Shown: positions 7,873 through 16,947 of the stretch, piece after piece
Position numbering within the stretch: position 1 is the stretch's first letter
Layout of the letters: each line of letters starts with the position of its first letter
Assembly (NCBI GenBank): GCA_023300375.1
Contig: JALZWO010000185.1
Coordinates: 1-46,433, forward strand
Direction of reading: 5' to 3'
DNA from: Granulosicoccus sp.
GTDB lineage: Bacteria > Pseudomonadota > Gammaproteobacteria > Granulosicoccales > Granulosicoccaceae
DNA: 46,433 bases
Position numbers and translations under genes: made by a program
Notes under the pieces: model-generated
Databases searched by the model: none
Seen by the model: only the letters and a program-made list of their open reading frames with translations
Told to the model about the DNA's origin: nothing

Positions 7873-8771
7873 ATGCGTCAGGCTCACAATTCGTGGTGCC
7901 ATTCGATGGTAGCTTCGCAATTGCTGACGCTAGCAGTCAGCCGCCAGAGGATGTTTCTGGGAAAAAAACACTGGAAAAAGAGCTGGCCCAGTGCGTAGCG
8001 TCAATCAGTGAGTTGCAAAGAAAACTCTATGCCGATAACCGCTACTCGTTGCTGCTTGTTTTCCAGGCCATGGATGCGGCAGGGAAGGATGGCACCATTA
8101 GAGCAGTGATGAGTGGCGTAAACCCTGCAGGTTGTCAGGTGTCCTCATTTAAGTCACCGTCGGCTGGAGAGCTTGAACACGACTGGCTTTGGCGCACGTC
8201 TAAAGCATTACCAGAACGCGGTCGCATTGGCATTTTCAATCGTAGCTACTACGAAGAGGTATTAGCAGTGCGAGTGCACCCTGAATATCTTGAAGGCCAG
8301 CGTTTGCCTGATGTCAATCAAAACGAGATTTGGCAAGAGCGCTTTGAGTCTATTCGCGATCACGAGAATCATTTGCATAGAAACGGCACAATAGTGCTGA
8401 AGTTTTGGCTCAATGTGTCGAAAGAAGAACAACGGAATCGTTTTCTTAAACGTTTGACGACGCCTGAGAAGTATTGGAAATTTTCCAGTAGCGACCTAAG
8501 TTCTCGCAGCCGCTGGGATGACTACATGAGTGCTTATGAAGCACTGTTAAATCAGACATCGAGAGAGCATGCCCCGTGGTACGCCGTTCCCGCTGATAAC
8601 AAACGGTACATGCGCTTGTCTGTTGCAAAAATAATAAGGAACACGTTACAGGCTTTACCACTGCGCTATCCAGAGAAAAGCCCACAGCAAATTGCCTTAT
8701 TCGACGATTACATATCGCAGCTACAGGGTGAGGGTGCGATCTTGAACGCTAAGGAAGGAGAAATTAAATGA
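7869..8771 (+). CDS. Polyphosphate kinase 2 family (class III-like)
   Basis: PPK2 enzymes move phosphate between polyphosphate and nucleotides. The Walker A is [12 protein letters not shown] (about residues 66-77), followed by [27 protein letters not shown] and the lid region [14 protein letters not shown]. The wording of these blocks matches PPK2 class III enzymes, which phosphorylate AMP and ADP from polyphosphate. I place the start at GTG 7869, which overlaps the msrA stop (GTGA), giving 300 residues; an upstream frame from 7815 would run through msrA. Co-transcription with msrA suggests a joint stress role, energy supply and protein repair, which is inference. Confidence 0.9.
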   Translation: MNASGSQFVVPFDGSFAIADASSQPPEDVSGKKTLEKELAQCVASISELQRKLYADNRYSLLLVFQAMDAAGKDGTIRAVMSGVNPAGCQVSSFKSPSAGELEHDWLWRTSKALPERGRIGIFNRSYYEEVLAVRVHPEYLEGQRLPDVNQNEIWQERFESIRDHENHLHRNGTIVLKFWLNVSKEEQRNRFLKRLTTPEKYWKFSSSDLSSRSRWDDYMSAYEALLNQTSREHAPWYAVPADNKRYMRLSVAKIIRNTLQALPLRYPEKSPQQIALFDDYISQLQGEGAILNAKEGEIK

Positions 8772-9010
8772 AGCATTGTAATCTAGTGGTACTCGATGCC
8801 TTGAGTCCTCTTCCAGAGTCAGTGACGCTGTGCGCCACCGTTGACGAGTCTGGTGATGAACACGTCATTACCGATCTGATGATTAGTCAAGCGTGTGATC
8901 AGATTGAGCACGATCAAATTTGGCCAATGGTAAGTTCTAATATGCTAATCGGAATCAAGCAGGCAACTGCCCAGTCTGCAAAGATACTTCCCTTCAGGCG
9001 TCACGGTTAG
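8768..9010 (+). CDS. Hypothetical protein coupled to ppk2
   Basis: The 80-residue product starts at an ATG overlapping the ppk2 stop by 4 bases (ATGA), with AAGGAG about 9 bases upstream, so translation is likely coupled. I do not recognise the family. No signal peptide or membrane segment is seen. It is acidic in the first half ([11 protein letters not shown]) and ends basic (ILPFRRHG). Tight coupling makes it more credible than its length alone would. Confidence 0.55.
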   Translation: MKHCNLVVLDALSPLPESVTLCATVDESGDEHVITDLMISQACDQIEHDQIWPMVSSNMLIGIKQATAQSAKILPFRRHG

Positions 9011-9017
9011 ACGCCTG
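8995..9017. terminator. Hairpin between converging genes
   Basis: CAGGCGTC (8995-9002) and GACGCCTG (9010-9017) form a perfect 8-base-pair stem with a 7-base loop, overlapping the end of the small gene. Only a short T-rich stretch follows (TCTGGTTTTG), so termination on the plus strand is plausible but weak. It separates this transcript from the converging gspF. Confidence 0.5.
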
Positions 9018-9037
9018 TCTGGTTTTGTAGCTAATCG

Positions 9038-10279
9038 TTAAACCAGCTGATTCATTTCGAATATCGGTAGCAAAATACCGAGCACGATAGTCAGCACGAC
9101 CCCACCCATTATCAAGATAACAACCGGCTCAAACAGCCCAAGAAAGATAGCCATAAGACCGTTCAATTCGCGCTCTTGATGGGTCGCTGCTTTTTCAAGC
9201 ATGGTATCCAACTGGCCAGAAGACTCTCCACTGGCAATAAGATGTAGCAGCATGGGCGGAAAATAACCTGTGCGTTCCAGAGCGCTACTCAACGTAGAAC
9301 CCTCACGAACTTGCGCTGAGGCGGTGTCTACGGCTTTGCGCATCGGACGGTTAGTAACAACTTGTGAACTAATATCCAGAGCCTCAAGCACCGGTACGCC
9401 ACTAGCGGCAAGAATGCTTAAGGTTCTAGCAAACTGCGCTGAGTTAAAACTCCTTATAAGGCGCTTGAACAGCGGTAGTCTGAGCATGATGGAATGTACC
9501 TTTGTCTTGAAGGCTTCCCCTTTCATGGCTCGTTTAAAAACAAAGATTGAAATGACCACCAGAATGGCAATCAGGAATCCCCATTGCCTAACGAAGGCAG
9601 ATGTTGCCAACATGGCTTGCGTCAGCCCTGGGAGTTCTTGGTTCATCCCTTCAAATACCTGCACGACCTGAGGTACTACGTAGGCAAGCAGGAAGCTGAC
9701 GATCAAAATAGAGGCAGCGACTAAGACCGTGGGATAAATCAGTGCTTTTTTTACAACAGCATTGGATGCTTGCCTTTCTTCGGTGTAGTCGGCCAATCGT
9801 TCAAGTACGCCGTCCAAATGCCCTGATTGCTCTCCTGCTGATACTGTTGCCTGATAGATTTCAGGGAAAACTTTCGGATAATCTGACAGGGCTGAAGCAA
9901 AGGTATGGCCTTCCATAACTTTGGCGCGAACTGATAACAACAACGATTTGATACGCGGCTTTTCAGTTTGCCGGCTTACCGCAGACAAGGATTCTTCAAG
10001 GGGCGTTCCTGCGCCGCTCAGTGTAGCTATCTGCCGAGTTAACAGGGCAAGGTCATTGGTTTTGATACTGCCACGAAAAGTGGGTGCTGAGTTAGAGCTT
10101 GTGTTGCCGCTTTTGCGTCCCTTTTTTGAACGATCACGTCCAGAGGTTTCTGTTACTTCAAGTGGCGTCAGATTTTGTTGCCGCAACAATGAGCGTGCAA
10201 GGCGTGCTGTGTCAGCCTCGAGTACGCCTTTTTTCTCTCGCCCATTGGCATCGAGTACAAGGTATTCAAACGCGGCCAT
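9038..10279 (-). CDS. gspF: Type II secretion inner membrane protein GspF
   Basis: The 413-residue product is the polytopic inner membrane platform protein of the type II secretion system. It opens with the typical AAFEYLVLDANGREKKGVLEA, then two T2SS-F repeats (about residues 80-200 and 285-405), each followed by membrane segments (VLVAASILIVSFLLAYVVPQVV; FLIAILVVISIFVF; and the last, VVILIMGGVVLTIVLGILLPIFE). Within repeat 1, SAGEQSGHLDGVLERLADYTEER is classical, and SGESSGQLDTMLEKAA matches it in repeat 2. The start ATG follows the gspE stop directly. Downstream genes for the pseudopilins (gspG-K) are not here; the next gene converges. Confidence 0.93.
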   Translation of the reverse strand: MAAFEYLVLDANGREKKGVLEADTARLARSLLRQQNLTPLEVTETSGRDRSKKGRKSGNTSSNSAPTFRGSIKTNDLALLTRQIATLSGAGTPLEESLSAVSRQTEKPRIKSLLLSVRAKVMEGHTFASALSDYPKVFPEIYQATVSAGEQSGHLDGVLERLADYTEERQASNAVVKKALIYPTVLVAASILIVSFLLAYVVPQVVQVFEGMNQELPGLTQAMLATSAFVRQWGFLIAILVVISIFVFKRAMKGEAFKTKVHSIMLRLPLFKRLIRSFNSAQFARTLSILAASGVPVLEALDISSQVVTNRPMRKAVDTASAQVREGSTLSSALERTGYFPPMLLHLIASGESSGQLDTMLEKAATHQERELNGLMAIFLGLFEPVVILIMGGVVLTIVLGILLPIFEMNQLV

Positions 10280-11875
10280 CTAACCCTCTCGCGTAACGCG
10301 CATGACTTCTTCAATGGAGGTTTTGCCTTCGAGTACTAAACGCATACCATCATCGGCGATACCATCGCCCTGCGTTCGTGCATAGCGTTCCATGTCTTGC
10401 TCTGAGCCACCATCGTGGATCATCGTACGCATCGTTTCATCAACTTTAATGACTTCGTAAATGCCTTGTCGTCCCACATACCCTGTGTGTGAGCAGTGAT
10501 CACAGCCGTGTGCTACGCACATCCCTGTGGCCTCAGAGGCTGTGGCTCTTAGTGCACGTAATTCACCATCGCTAGGCGTATGTGGTTTTTTGCAATTCAT
10601 GCAAAGTACCCGAACCAATCGTTGTGCCACGAGGCCAACCAGGCTCGATGACAGTAAGAAGGGTTCTATACCCATGTCGCGTAATCGCGTCACAGCACCC
10701 ACGGCGGTGTTGGTATGCAAAGTAGACAGAACAAGGTGACCGGTTAGTGAAGCTTGTACAGCGATCTCTGCTGTTTCCAAATCACGTATTTCACCTACCA
10801 TGACAATATCTGGATCTTGTCGCAGAATGGCACGTAGGCCTCTGGCAAAATCAAGATCTACCTTATTGTTCACCTGTGTCTGACCGATTCCATCGATGTA
10901 GTACTCGATGGGATCTTCAACGGTCAGAATGGAGAATTTTGATGTATTGAGCTTCGCTAACGATGCGTATAGCGTAGTGGTTTTACCTGAACCTGTAGGC
11001 CCAGTGACAAGTATGATGCCGTGCGACATGGTCAGCGTGTGTAGCAGACCTTTCAGTGACTCTGGTGGCATGCCCAAATGTTCAAGGTCAAGCCTGCCTG
11101 CTTGCTTGTCCAGTAAGCGTAAAACCACCCGTTCGCCGTGTCCAGACGGTAGCGTAGAGACTCGAACATCCACGGGTCTACCGGCTACACGCAAGCTGAT
11201 ACGACCATCTTGTGGCAATCGTCGTTCTGCAATGTCCAGTTTGGCCATAACCTTGAGTCGCGAAATAATCAGCGGCGCAATGGCTCGTGGTGGTTCTAGT
11301 AGTTTCTGCATGACCCCATCGACACGGTAGCGTATCGAGAGTCGCTGTTCGAATGGCTCAACGTGTATGTCAGATGCACCGTTACGTACAGCTGCGGTGA
11401 GCATGGCGTTGATTAGACGAATAACAGGTGCATCGTCTGTAGACTCAAGCAAGTCCTCGGGCTCGGGCAGGGCGTCAGCCAGTTTGGCAAGATCGAGCTC
11501 GTCGCCAAAATCATCCATGAGATCCGTAGCTTGCCCAGTATCACCCTCGTAAAATCGAGTCAGCCGTGCATCAAAATCGTCTGCAGATACGGGCTCAAGC
11601 TTTATTGCCTGTCCTGCCTTACGCCGTGCTTCGGACAAAGCCTGCAGCTTTACCCCGGGCTTGTGTACCAATAGCAAACCACCAGCTGGGTTGTTATCAA
11701 GCAATACACCATGCCGTTTTGCGAACGTGTAAGGGATGCCCTGAGAACGCGGAGCTGCGATTTCTGGAGTTGGAGTGTCAGCACCAAACAACTCGGAATC
11801 GCCGTCGAGATGGTTACTAGCAGCCTGTCGTTCAGATGGGCTGCCAATGTCTATAAAGTCTGTAGGTAGTGCCAC
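10280..11875 (-). CDS. gspE: Type II secretion ATPase GspE
   Basis: The 531-residue cytoplasmic ATPase powers pseudopilus assembly. The N1E domain (GIPYTFAKRHGVLL at about residue 46) leads into the ATPase core: Walker A GPTGSGKTTTLYASL (about 295-309), Asp box VEDPIEYY, Walker B DPDIVMVGEIRDLETA, and His box LSTLHTNTA. A four-cysteine zinc region follows (CMNCKKP and CVAHGCDHC), which marks GspE and PilB as opposed to PilT. The start is GTG, 3 bases after the gspD stop. The gene touches gspF with no gap, so this is clearly one operon. Confidence 0.95.
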   Translation of the reverse strand: MALPTDFIDIGSPSERQAASNHLDGDSELFGADTPTPEIAAPRSQGIPYTFAKRHGVLLDNNPAGGLLLVHKPGVKLQALSEARRKAGQAIKLEPVSADDFDARLTRFYEGDTGQATDLMDDFGDELDLAKLADALPEPEDLLESTDDAPVIRLINAMLTAAVRNGASDIHVEPFEQRLSIRYRVDGVMQKLLEPPRAIAPLIISRLKVMAKLDIAERRLPQDGRISLRVAGRPVDVRVSTLPSGHGERVVLRLLDKQAGRLDLEHLGMPPESLKGLLHTLTMSHGIILVTGPTGSGKTTTLYASLAKLNTSKFSILTVEDPIEYYIDGIGQTQVNNKVDLDFARGLRAILRQDPDIVMVGEIRDLETAEIAVQASLTGHLVLSTLHTNTAVGAVTRLRDMGIEPFLLSSSLVGLVAQRLVRVLCMNCKKPHTPSDGELRALRATASEATGMCVAHGCDHCSHTGYVGRQGIYEVIKVDETMRTMIHDGGSEQDMERYARTQGDGIADDGMRLVLEGKTSIEEVMRVTREG

Positions 11876-11878
11876 CGG

Positions 11879-14272
11879 CTATCTCAAACTCGCTAAATAG
11901 TTATTTGTATGCAGCGTTGCAACGGGTATTCCGTTAATTTCTCTGATGCTGTAAACGTCGTCATCACCCACTTCCAGTAAAGGTCCGGGCGTTAGCACTT
12001 CAGGCAGTCGATCGAATTTAAAGGTAGGTCTTGCGTTAATCACTGTATTCACGGTGGGAGCTGGTGTAAACGCAGATGTTGCGGTAGGTCTGGTGGCCAC
12101 TCCCGGTGTTGGCAGTAAAACAGGCGCATCATTCGAGGGCACTAGAGTTTCCAGAGCGCTTTTACCCGAGTTGAATATCCGCTTACCTTCAAAGTACATG
12201 TGCAGATCCGGTAGGGCGGGACGGGTTTCTTCAATCAATGGATTTTCAACATCAAAAGAACCTAGCTGAATTGCCCGCAGGTCGTTGTACTTGCTTCGAC
12301 TGTAGTAGTCCGCAGTTTCCGAGTCGCGCAAAATGGTGGGGTGTAAAAAGACCATCAAGTTACGTTTGCTTTTACTGGTTGTTCTAAATCGGAACAAGCT
12401 GCCCAGTAGTGGAATGTCACCAAGAAATGGGACTTTGTCGCGAGTGTCGTTAATTTGATCATCGATAAGCCCGCCAAGGACTAGTGTCTGGCCATCTTCT
12501 ACCAACACGGTGGTTTTGATAGAACGCAGATTGGTGGTGATATCGGTTGCACCTGTGACGGACGTATTGCTGACATCAGATACTTCCTGCTCGATTTCCA
12601 GTCTGATGTTATCGCCTTCGTTGATCTGTGGCTTAACCTTGAGAGAGACGCCGACGTCTTGGCGTTCTATGGTCTGAAAAGGGTTATCGTTAGCCGTTGA
12701 AAGCTGCGATCCGGTTACGAAGGGCACATTTTGACCCACAATAATCTCTGCTTCTTGGTTATCCAAGGTGACAAGCGAGGGCGTGGATAGAACGTTGTTG
12801 TTGCTGTCGGATGCGATGGCCGAGAGCAATACGCCGAAATCCACTCCATCACCGCCAAATCGTCCCAGCGCGAGTGACAGACCATTGCTCAGAGCGGCAC
12901 CACCACTTGCCACAGTGCCTACCAATGCCTGAGTAGCTCCACCAAGGTTGGTGAAAGCGGCAGGTCGGTTTGAGTCTGAACCGTCTACAGCAAAGTTGAC
13001 GCCTAGTTGCGAGCTATTGGCTGTAGAGAGTTCTGCAATGATCGCTTCGACAAGCACTTGAGCTCGGCGTATATCAAGCTGATCGATAACAGAAAGAATA
13101 CTGCGCATCTCATCGGGTGGCGCTGTGATGATCAACGCGTTGGTGTTTTCATCAGCCTGAATGTCGACTCTGGGGCCGTCACTCTCTTGAGTCTGTGATC
13201 CCCGCGGAATCAGTGCGGCGGTGGGTACATTAGCTTGCTGTGGTATTTGCACGCCGTTGGCATCAACAATAGGTTGCTGTGCGGGCGCTGCATTAGCCGC
13301 GTTGTTATCTGTCTGTGCAGCTCCACCTGTGCCAATCTGCGATTGCCCTGCTGAAACACCATTAAGAACGCCAATCAAATCTTCGGCGTTGGCGTACTTC
13401 AAATAGATAACACGGGTATTGCCACTGTCACCAGGGTCAATTGGCGTATCCAAATTCAAGATGAGGCCTTGCATTCGCGTTCGTGCAGCTGGGTCGCCAC
13501 TTAGCAAAATGCTGTTGGTGCGTTCGTCAGCTGCAAACCGCACGGCGCCCGGGGTGCCGTCGATCTGACCACCTCGGCTTTGCAGAGATTGCAAAATTTG
13601 GATGATTTCGCTGGCAGCGGCGTATTTGAGTTGAACAATTTGGACTTCATCGTTATCAGGCGTATCAATGCCTTTGATGATGGAAATGAGTCTGCCAATA
13701 TTTGCGCCGCGGTCGGTTACGATAAGCGTGTTGGTGGCAGCGTAAGCGGCAAGATGTCCTTGTTGAGGCACTAGCGGACGCAAGATAGGTACTAGCTGCG
13801 CTGCCGGTACGTTTTCGACTTTGATGACCTGGGTGACAAGTTGATCAGAGTTGGAATCGTCTGTTGTGTATTCAGGAACGGGTCCTTGTTTAGCATTGAC
13901 GTCAGGAACGATCTTAACCAGGTCTCCACTGGGTACGGCTGCATAGCCGTGAACCTGCAAAACCGATAGAAAAGTCTCGTACAGCTCTTCGGCATTCAAT
14001 GGGGTCGACGATATGACGGTAACGCGCGCTTTCACGCGTGGATCTACAACAAAATTAACGCCTGATTGACGAGACACCGTTTGAATCAGTGACTGGATGT
14101 CAGCATTTTTCAGGTTGAGTGTAAATGTGCCTTCCTGCGCGTAGACAGGTGTGGGTAGAACTGTGGTTCCCCCAAGAGCTACGAGAAGAGCTACCGAAAG
14201 CGCTGTTGCTGCAGTGGACTTGTTTATTGATTTAGAAAATATGTGCATATTCATGATGTATTTCGAGGGCAT
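11879..14272 (-). CDS. gspD: Type II secretion secretin GspD
   Basis: The 797-residue outer membrane secretin has a signal peptide (core AATALSVALLVALGG, cleavage near VYAQEG), then N0 (FTLNLKNADIQSLIQTVSRQSG), three N-domain repeats (IVQLKYAAASEIIQIL; RVIYLKYANAEDLIGVL; and the long Ala/Gln insert between residues about 300 and 340), and the secretin domain with VLVEDGQTLVLGGLI and VPFLGDIPLLGSLFRF. After the barrel comes a further region of about 130 residues (from about 665), including a Pro/Thr-rich stretch, that is longer than a usual S domain. A start at residue 7 (ATG) is possible. The product forms the outer membrane exit channel. Confidence 0.95.
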   Translation of the reverse strand: MPSKYIMNMHIFSKSINKSTAATALSVALLVALGGTTVLPTPVYAQEGTFTLNLKNADIQSLIQTVSRQSGVNFVVDPRVKARVTVISSTPLNAEELYETFLSVLQVHGYAAVPSGDLVKIVPDVNAKQGPVPEYTTDDSNSDQLVTQVIKVENVPAAQLVPILRPLVPQQGHLAAYAATNTLIVTDRGANIGRLISIIKGIDTPDNDEVQIVQLKYAAASEIIQILQSLQSRGGQIDGTPGAVRFAADERTNSILLSGDPAARTRMQGLILNLDTPIDPGDSGNTRVIYLKYANAEDLIGVLNGVSAGQSQIGTGGAAQTDNNAANAAPAQQPIVDANGVQIPQQANVPTAALIPRGSQTQESDGPRVDIQADENTNALIITAPPDEMRSILSVIDQLDIRRAQVLVEAIIAELSTANSSQLGVNFAVDGSDSNRPAAFTNLGGATQALVGTVASGGAALSNGLSLALGRFGGDGVDFGVLLSAIASDSNNNVLSTPSLVTLDNQEAEIIVGQNVPFVTGSQLSTANDNPFQTIERQDVGVSLKVKPQINEGDNIRLEIEQEVSDVSNTSVTGATDITTNLRSIKTTVLVEDGQTLVLGGLIDDQINDTRDKVPFLGDIPLLGSLFRFRTTSKSKRNLMVFLHPTILRDSETADYYSRSKYNDLRAIQLGSFDVENPLIEETRPALPDLHMYFEGKRIFNSGKSALETLVPSNDAPVLLPTPGVATRPTATSAFTPAPTVNTVINARPTFKFDRLPEVLTPGPLLEVGDDDVYSIREINGIPVATLHTNNYLASLR

Positions 14273-14399
14273 TCATACCGTGAATGTAGTGCGGAGCCAA
14301 ACTGCCAGCGATAACTGATTGCTCGTGTTCCACTGACTTCGGTTTGAAAGCAAAATGTACGAACTTGCCAAGCCTAACGTCGTGTGCGGATTGTTAGGC

Positions 14400-15311
14400 T
14401 TACTGGGCTAGTGAGATAGATAGTGGAACTTCTATGCCATCTCGAAGAATTGTTACTTCTAAATTCTCTGCTTTGATGGCATTTCTAAGTGCTCGAATTC
14501 CTTGTTTTTGACTGTTCAGTTGAATGTTATTCACTCGCGTGATGATATCGCCAGCAACAATGCCTTGCGCTTCAAGAATTTCGGGGTTTTGTTTTGGCGT
14601 TATTCGGTAGCCCACTAGTTTGCCATTTTCTTGGTATGGCTCTGCAGCTACGACGCGACCTAAGAGAGCGGGATTACGCGCCAATGTGTCTCGCAGCTGT
14701 CCAGGGTTACTGGGTAACTCGACAGGCTGACTGGAATTTTGTGCTTGTGAAGTAGGTGCTGTGGGTTGGACCGGTGCAAATGCAATGGGTTGCACGTTGT
14801 CCGGGAGAGAGAGTTTCTCTAGTTTGCCGCGATTATTCAAAATCACATGATCAGAATAAACAGCTTGTAAAGAAATATCGCCGCTAATTTTGTCGTCAAT
14901 ACCGTATGCGCTTTGCTCTGCTGAGCCTGAGCTAATGATGGCTATGGCATTTTCTGCGGGGTCGAATGCGAATACGCCAGCGAGTATGAGGTTCAAGCGG
15001 GTGTCTTCGATGGGCTCGGCAGGCCTGACCTCTTTTTCGACAACGCGGCTTGATGCATCGCCGAACAGATGAAGAGAAGCGATGTTCTGGGCAAGTTCCG
15101 TGTTAGTGGGCGCCGGAGTACCTGCAGACGAATTGCCTGTCAGGACTTGGCTTGATGAGGTGCTGTTTCCGCCCGCGTCGCTAGCGCTGAAGCCAGAAAA
15201 GACTTTGAGGCTCAGTATCGCTAGCATCACGGCCACAACCACCACTAGTATGGTGTTGACTAGCCGTGGAATTTTTGGCGATTCTGACTTCGATGTAGCG
15301 CTAGCACTCAT
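14400..15311 (-). CDS. gspC: Type II secretion protein GspC
   Basis: The 303-residue inner membrane protein links the platform to the secretin. It has a short cytoplasmic start, one membrane helix (TILVVVVAVMLAILSLKVF, about residues 20-38), a Ser/Thr-rich linker, the homology region (LNLILAGVFAFDPAENAIAIISS, with YGIDDKISGDISLQAVYSDHVILNN), and a C-terminal PDZ-like domain (YRITPKQNP...GIVAGDIITRVNNIQL, about 225-300). It is the first gene of gspC-D-E-F, with a 127-base gap to gspD. The gap suggests either an internal promoter or a leader. Confidence 0.9.
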   Translation of the reverse strand: MSASATSKSESPKIPRLVNTILVVVVAVMLAILSLKVFSGFSASDAGGNSTSSSQVLTGNSSAGTPAPTNTELAQNIASLHLFGDASSRVVEKEVRPAEPIEDTRLNLILAGVFAFDPAENAIAIISSGSAEQSAYGIDDKISGDISLQAVYSDHVILNNRGKLEKLSLPDNVQPIAFAPVQPTAPTSQAQNSSQPVELPSNPGQLRDTLARNPALLGRVVAAEPYQENGKLVGYRITPKQNPEILEAQGIVAGDIITRVNNIQLNSQKQGIRALRNAIKAENLEVTILRDGIEVPLSISLAQ

Positions 15312-15614
15312 TAAAAAGTATTCCCTTAGACTGTTCTGTCCGAATTTGAGGAAAAACCGTGAAAAACGTTCGGTCTTGTTTACCTCGACAGCACAATATA
15401 TCTTGTTTCTTCCATAAAGCCGGATTTGAGTGCGTCATAAACATGACGATTCGGGAAGAGTGACGGATGACGATGTGGTGTGCTCATTCGGCGGTAACCA
15501 ATATTGCCTGAAGCACATTATATGCCTGTCGCCCCCGATCGGCTTGTGGTGTTTACACAACAAACCGATCAGAGGCCCACAGTAACTACACTGCAGTGAG
15601 TGCGGTAAGCCGGT
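15312..15614. other. Non-coding gap between gspC and HU-like gene
   Basis: No gene is seen in this 303-base gap. It must hold the gspC promoter on the minus strand and the 3' end of the HU-like transcript. Two palindromes stand out: an imperfect 34-base dyad at 15537-15570 (described separately) and CACTGCAGTG at about 15590-15599. Confidence 0.5.
15537..15570. repeat. 34-base imperfect palindrome
   Basis: GATCGG-C-TTGT-G-GTGT on the left mirrors ACAC-A-ACAA-A-CCGATC on the right: 14 base pairs with two single mismatches and almost no loop. It lies 45 bases after the HU-like stop (minus strand). No T-run follows on either strand, so it is not a classical terminator; a protein-binding dyad or an RNA 3'-end stem are both possible. 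Confidence 0.55.
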
Positions 15615-16073
15615 TTACACCATATCTTTGAGGTTTTTCAAAGGCAAAACCTTAACAACCTTGCGAGCTGGCTTGGCTTTGAACATGATTTCTTCGCCGG
15701 TGAAAGGGCTGATGCCTTTTCTTGCTTTTGTAGCAGGCTTTTTGTTGACGCGTATTTTCATCAGGCCAGGAATGCTGAAAGTACCAGGACCACGTGGCTT
15801 GAGATTGTCTTGAATCAGATTGTTGAGCGCTTCGAAAACTGCCACTACTTCTTTACGGCTCAGTTCAGTGGTCTCGGCGATCGATGACATGATTTCTGAT
15901 TTGGTCGGCGGCTTCTTTCCCGCAGCTGATTTTGGTGCAGCTGCTTTTTTAGCTGTTGCTTTTTTACCAGCTGACTTCTTAGCTGCTGTTTTCTTAGCTG
16001 CTGCTTTCTTTGCTACTGGTGCCTTCTTTGCTACTGCCTTTTTTTTTGCTGAAGCTTTTTTCTTAGCCGCCAT
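15615..16073 (-). CDS. HU/IHF-fold protein with Lys/Ala-rich tail
   Basis: I place the start at ATG 16073 (MAAKKK), which has GAGG about 9 bases upstream, giving 152 residues. Residues 1 to about 62 are a histone H1-like tail of repeated KKA/AKK units; residues about 65-150 have the HU/IHF fold: TKSEIMSSIAETTELSRKEV helices, then the beta-arm region GTFSIPGLMKIRVNKKPATKARKG and the family motif FTGEEIMFKAKPARKVV. It is likely a nucleoid DNA-binding protein. A Lys/Ala tail joined to an HU domain is known from some proteobacteria and Deinococcus, so the fusion itself is not new. The tail's repeat DNA may vary in length between strains. Confidence 0.85.
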   Translation of the reverse strand: MAAKKKASAKKKAVAKKAPVAKKAAAKKTAAKKSAGKKATAKKAAAPKSAAGKKPPTKSEIMSSIAETTELSRKEVVAVFEALNNLIQDNLKPRGPGTFSIPGLMKIRVNKKPATKARKGISPFTGEEIMFKAKPARKVVKVLPLKNLKDMV

Positions 16074-16300
16074 TCGTTCATTCCTCTGCTGAGTGTTTCT
16101 ACAAAGATGCTGGGGATGCATCGTTTTTCAAACGCTTCGCACTTTGCGCGAAGCGCGCGAAAGTTAACACATAACCTATGATTCGTCTGCTTTTGACGTG
16201 TAAAAGACATAAAAACCACTGTTTTTTCAGTAATTTCTGCATTTGGTGTTAAAAAAAGCTGTATTTGAGGGGTTTTTTCCAATTTTATTTTTGTGTGTTG

Positions 16301-16903
16301 CTACAAACCAAATAGCTGCCGAAGTGTTCCTATCAGAAAAATACGCACTGCAAAAAGACTGATAATCGTAAAAAAGACAGTCAGGTCAAACCCGCCTAAA
16401 GGTGGAATCAATTTGCGAAGTGGACGCAACACTGGTTCACCAATTGAAGAGACAAGTCCTTGTACTGGGTTACCTGCAGCACCTGGAATCCAGCTAAGAA
16501 TTGCGCCAATAATCAGTGCAAAGATGAAAACATTAAAAAACTGATGAATCACATCAAGCAGAGCGAGAAGAACAAGCTTGAGCACTGGAAGCTGTTCAAC
16601 TAAAACAGGGAAGCCAATAGCTGGAACAGGGCCAAGACTTAATAACTTGAATACCAGCAATTTTAGAAAAAGGACAGCAAAGACGAGTACCAATGAAGCC
16701 GTGTCATATTTCTTAATGCTGGGGATGAATCGTCTGAGTGGTATCAACAATGGGTCAGTCAATTTGACGACTGCTTGTGCCAACGGGTTGTAATAATCGG
16801 CACGTACCATTTGCATAACAAAGCGAACAGCGACAATAGTTGCGTAAAAATTGAACAAAATACCGAAAATAAATCCGATTGCATGAAGTGCAGAACTACC
16901 CAT
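16301..16903 (-). CDS. yggT: YggT family membrane protein
   Basis: The 200-residue product has two YggT repeats, each with a membrane hairpin: FIFGILFNFYATIVAVRFVMQMVRADYYNPLAQAVVKLTDPLLIPLRRFIP, and the second copy FNVFIFALIIGAILSWIPG...VQGLVSSIGEPVLRPLRKLIPP. The conserved NP..Q and P.R.IP words are seen in both. The family is linked to osmotic stress tolerance and, in other bacteria, to cell shape or division, but its role is unsettled. It is 44 bases after proC and belongs to the yggS-tal-proC-yggT operon. Confidence 0.9.
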   Translation of the reverse strand: MGSSALHAIGFIFGILFNFYATIVAVRFVMQMVRADYYNPLAQAVVKLTDPLLIPLRRFIPSIKKYDTASLVLVFAVLFLKLLVFKLLSLGPVPAIGFPVLVEQLPVLKLVLLALLDVIHQFFNVFIFALIIGAILSWIPGAAGNPVQGLVSSIGEPVLRPLRKLIPPLGGFDLTVFFTIISLFAVRIFLIGTLRQLFGL

Positions 16904-16947
16904 GAATACTCTCCGTTGTTGTTTGTTTGTCTGAGTGAGGGTTAAGA

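Noticed and set aside
10908-11330. 140-codon plus-strand frame within gspE
   Set aside because: It lies fully antisense to the gspE ATPase core and has no recognisable domain.
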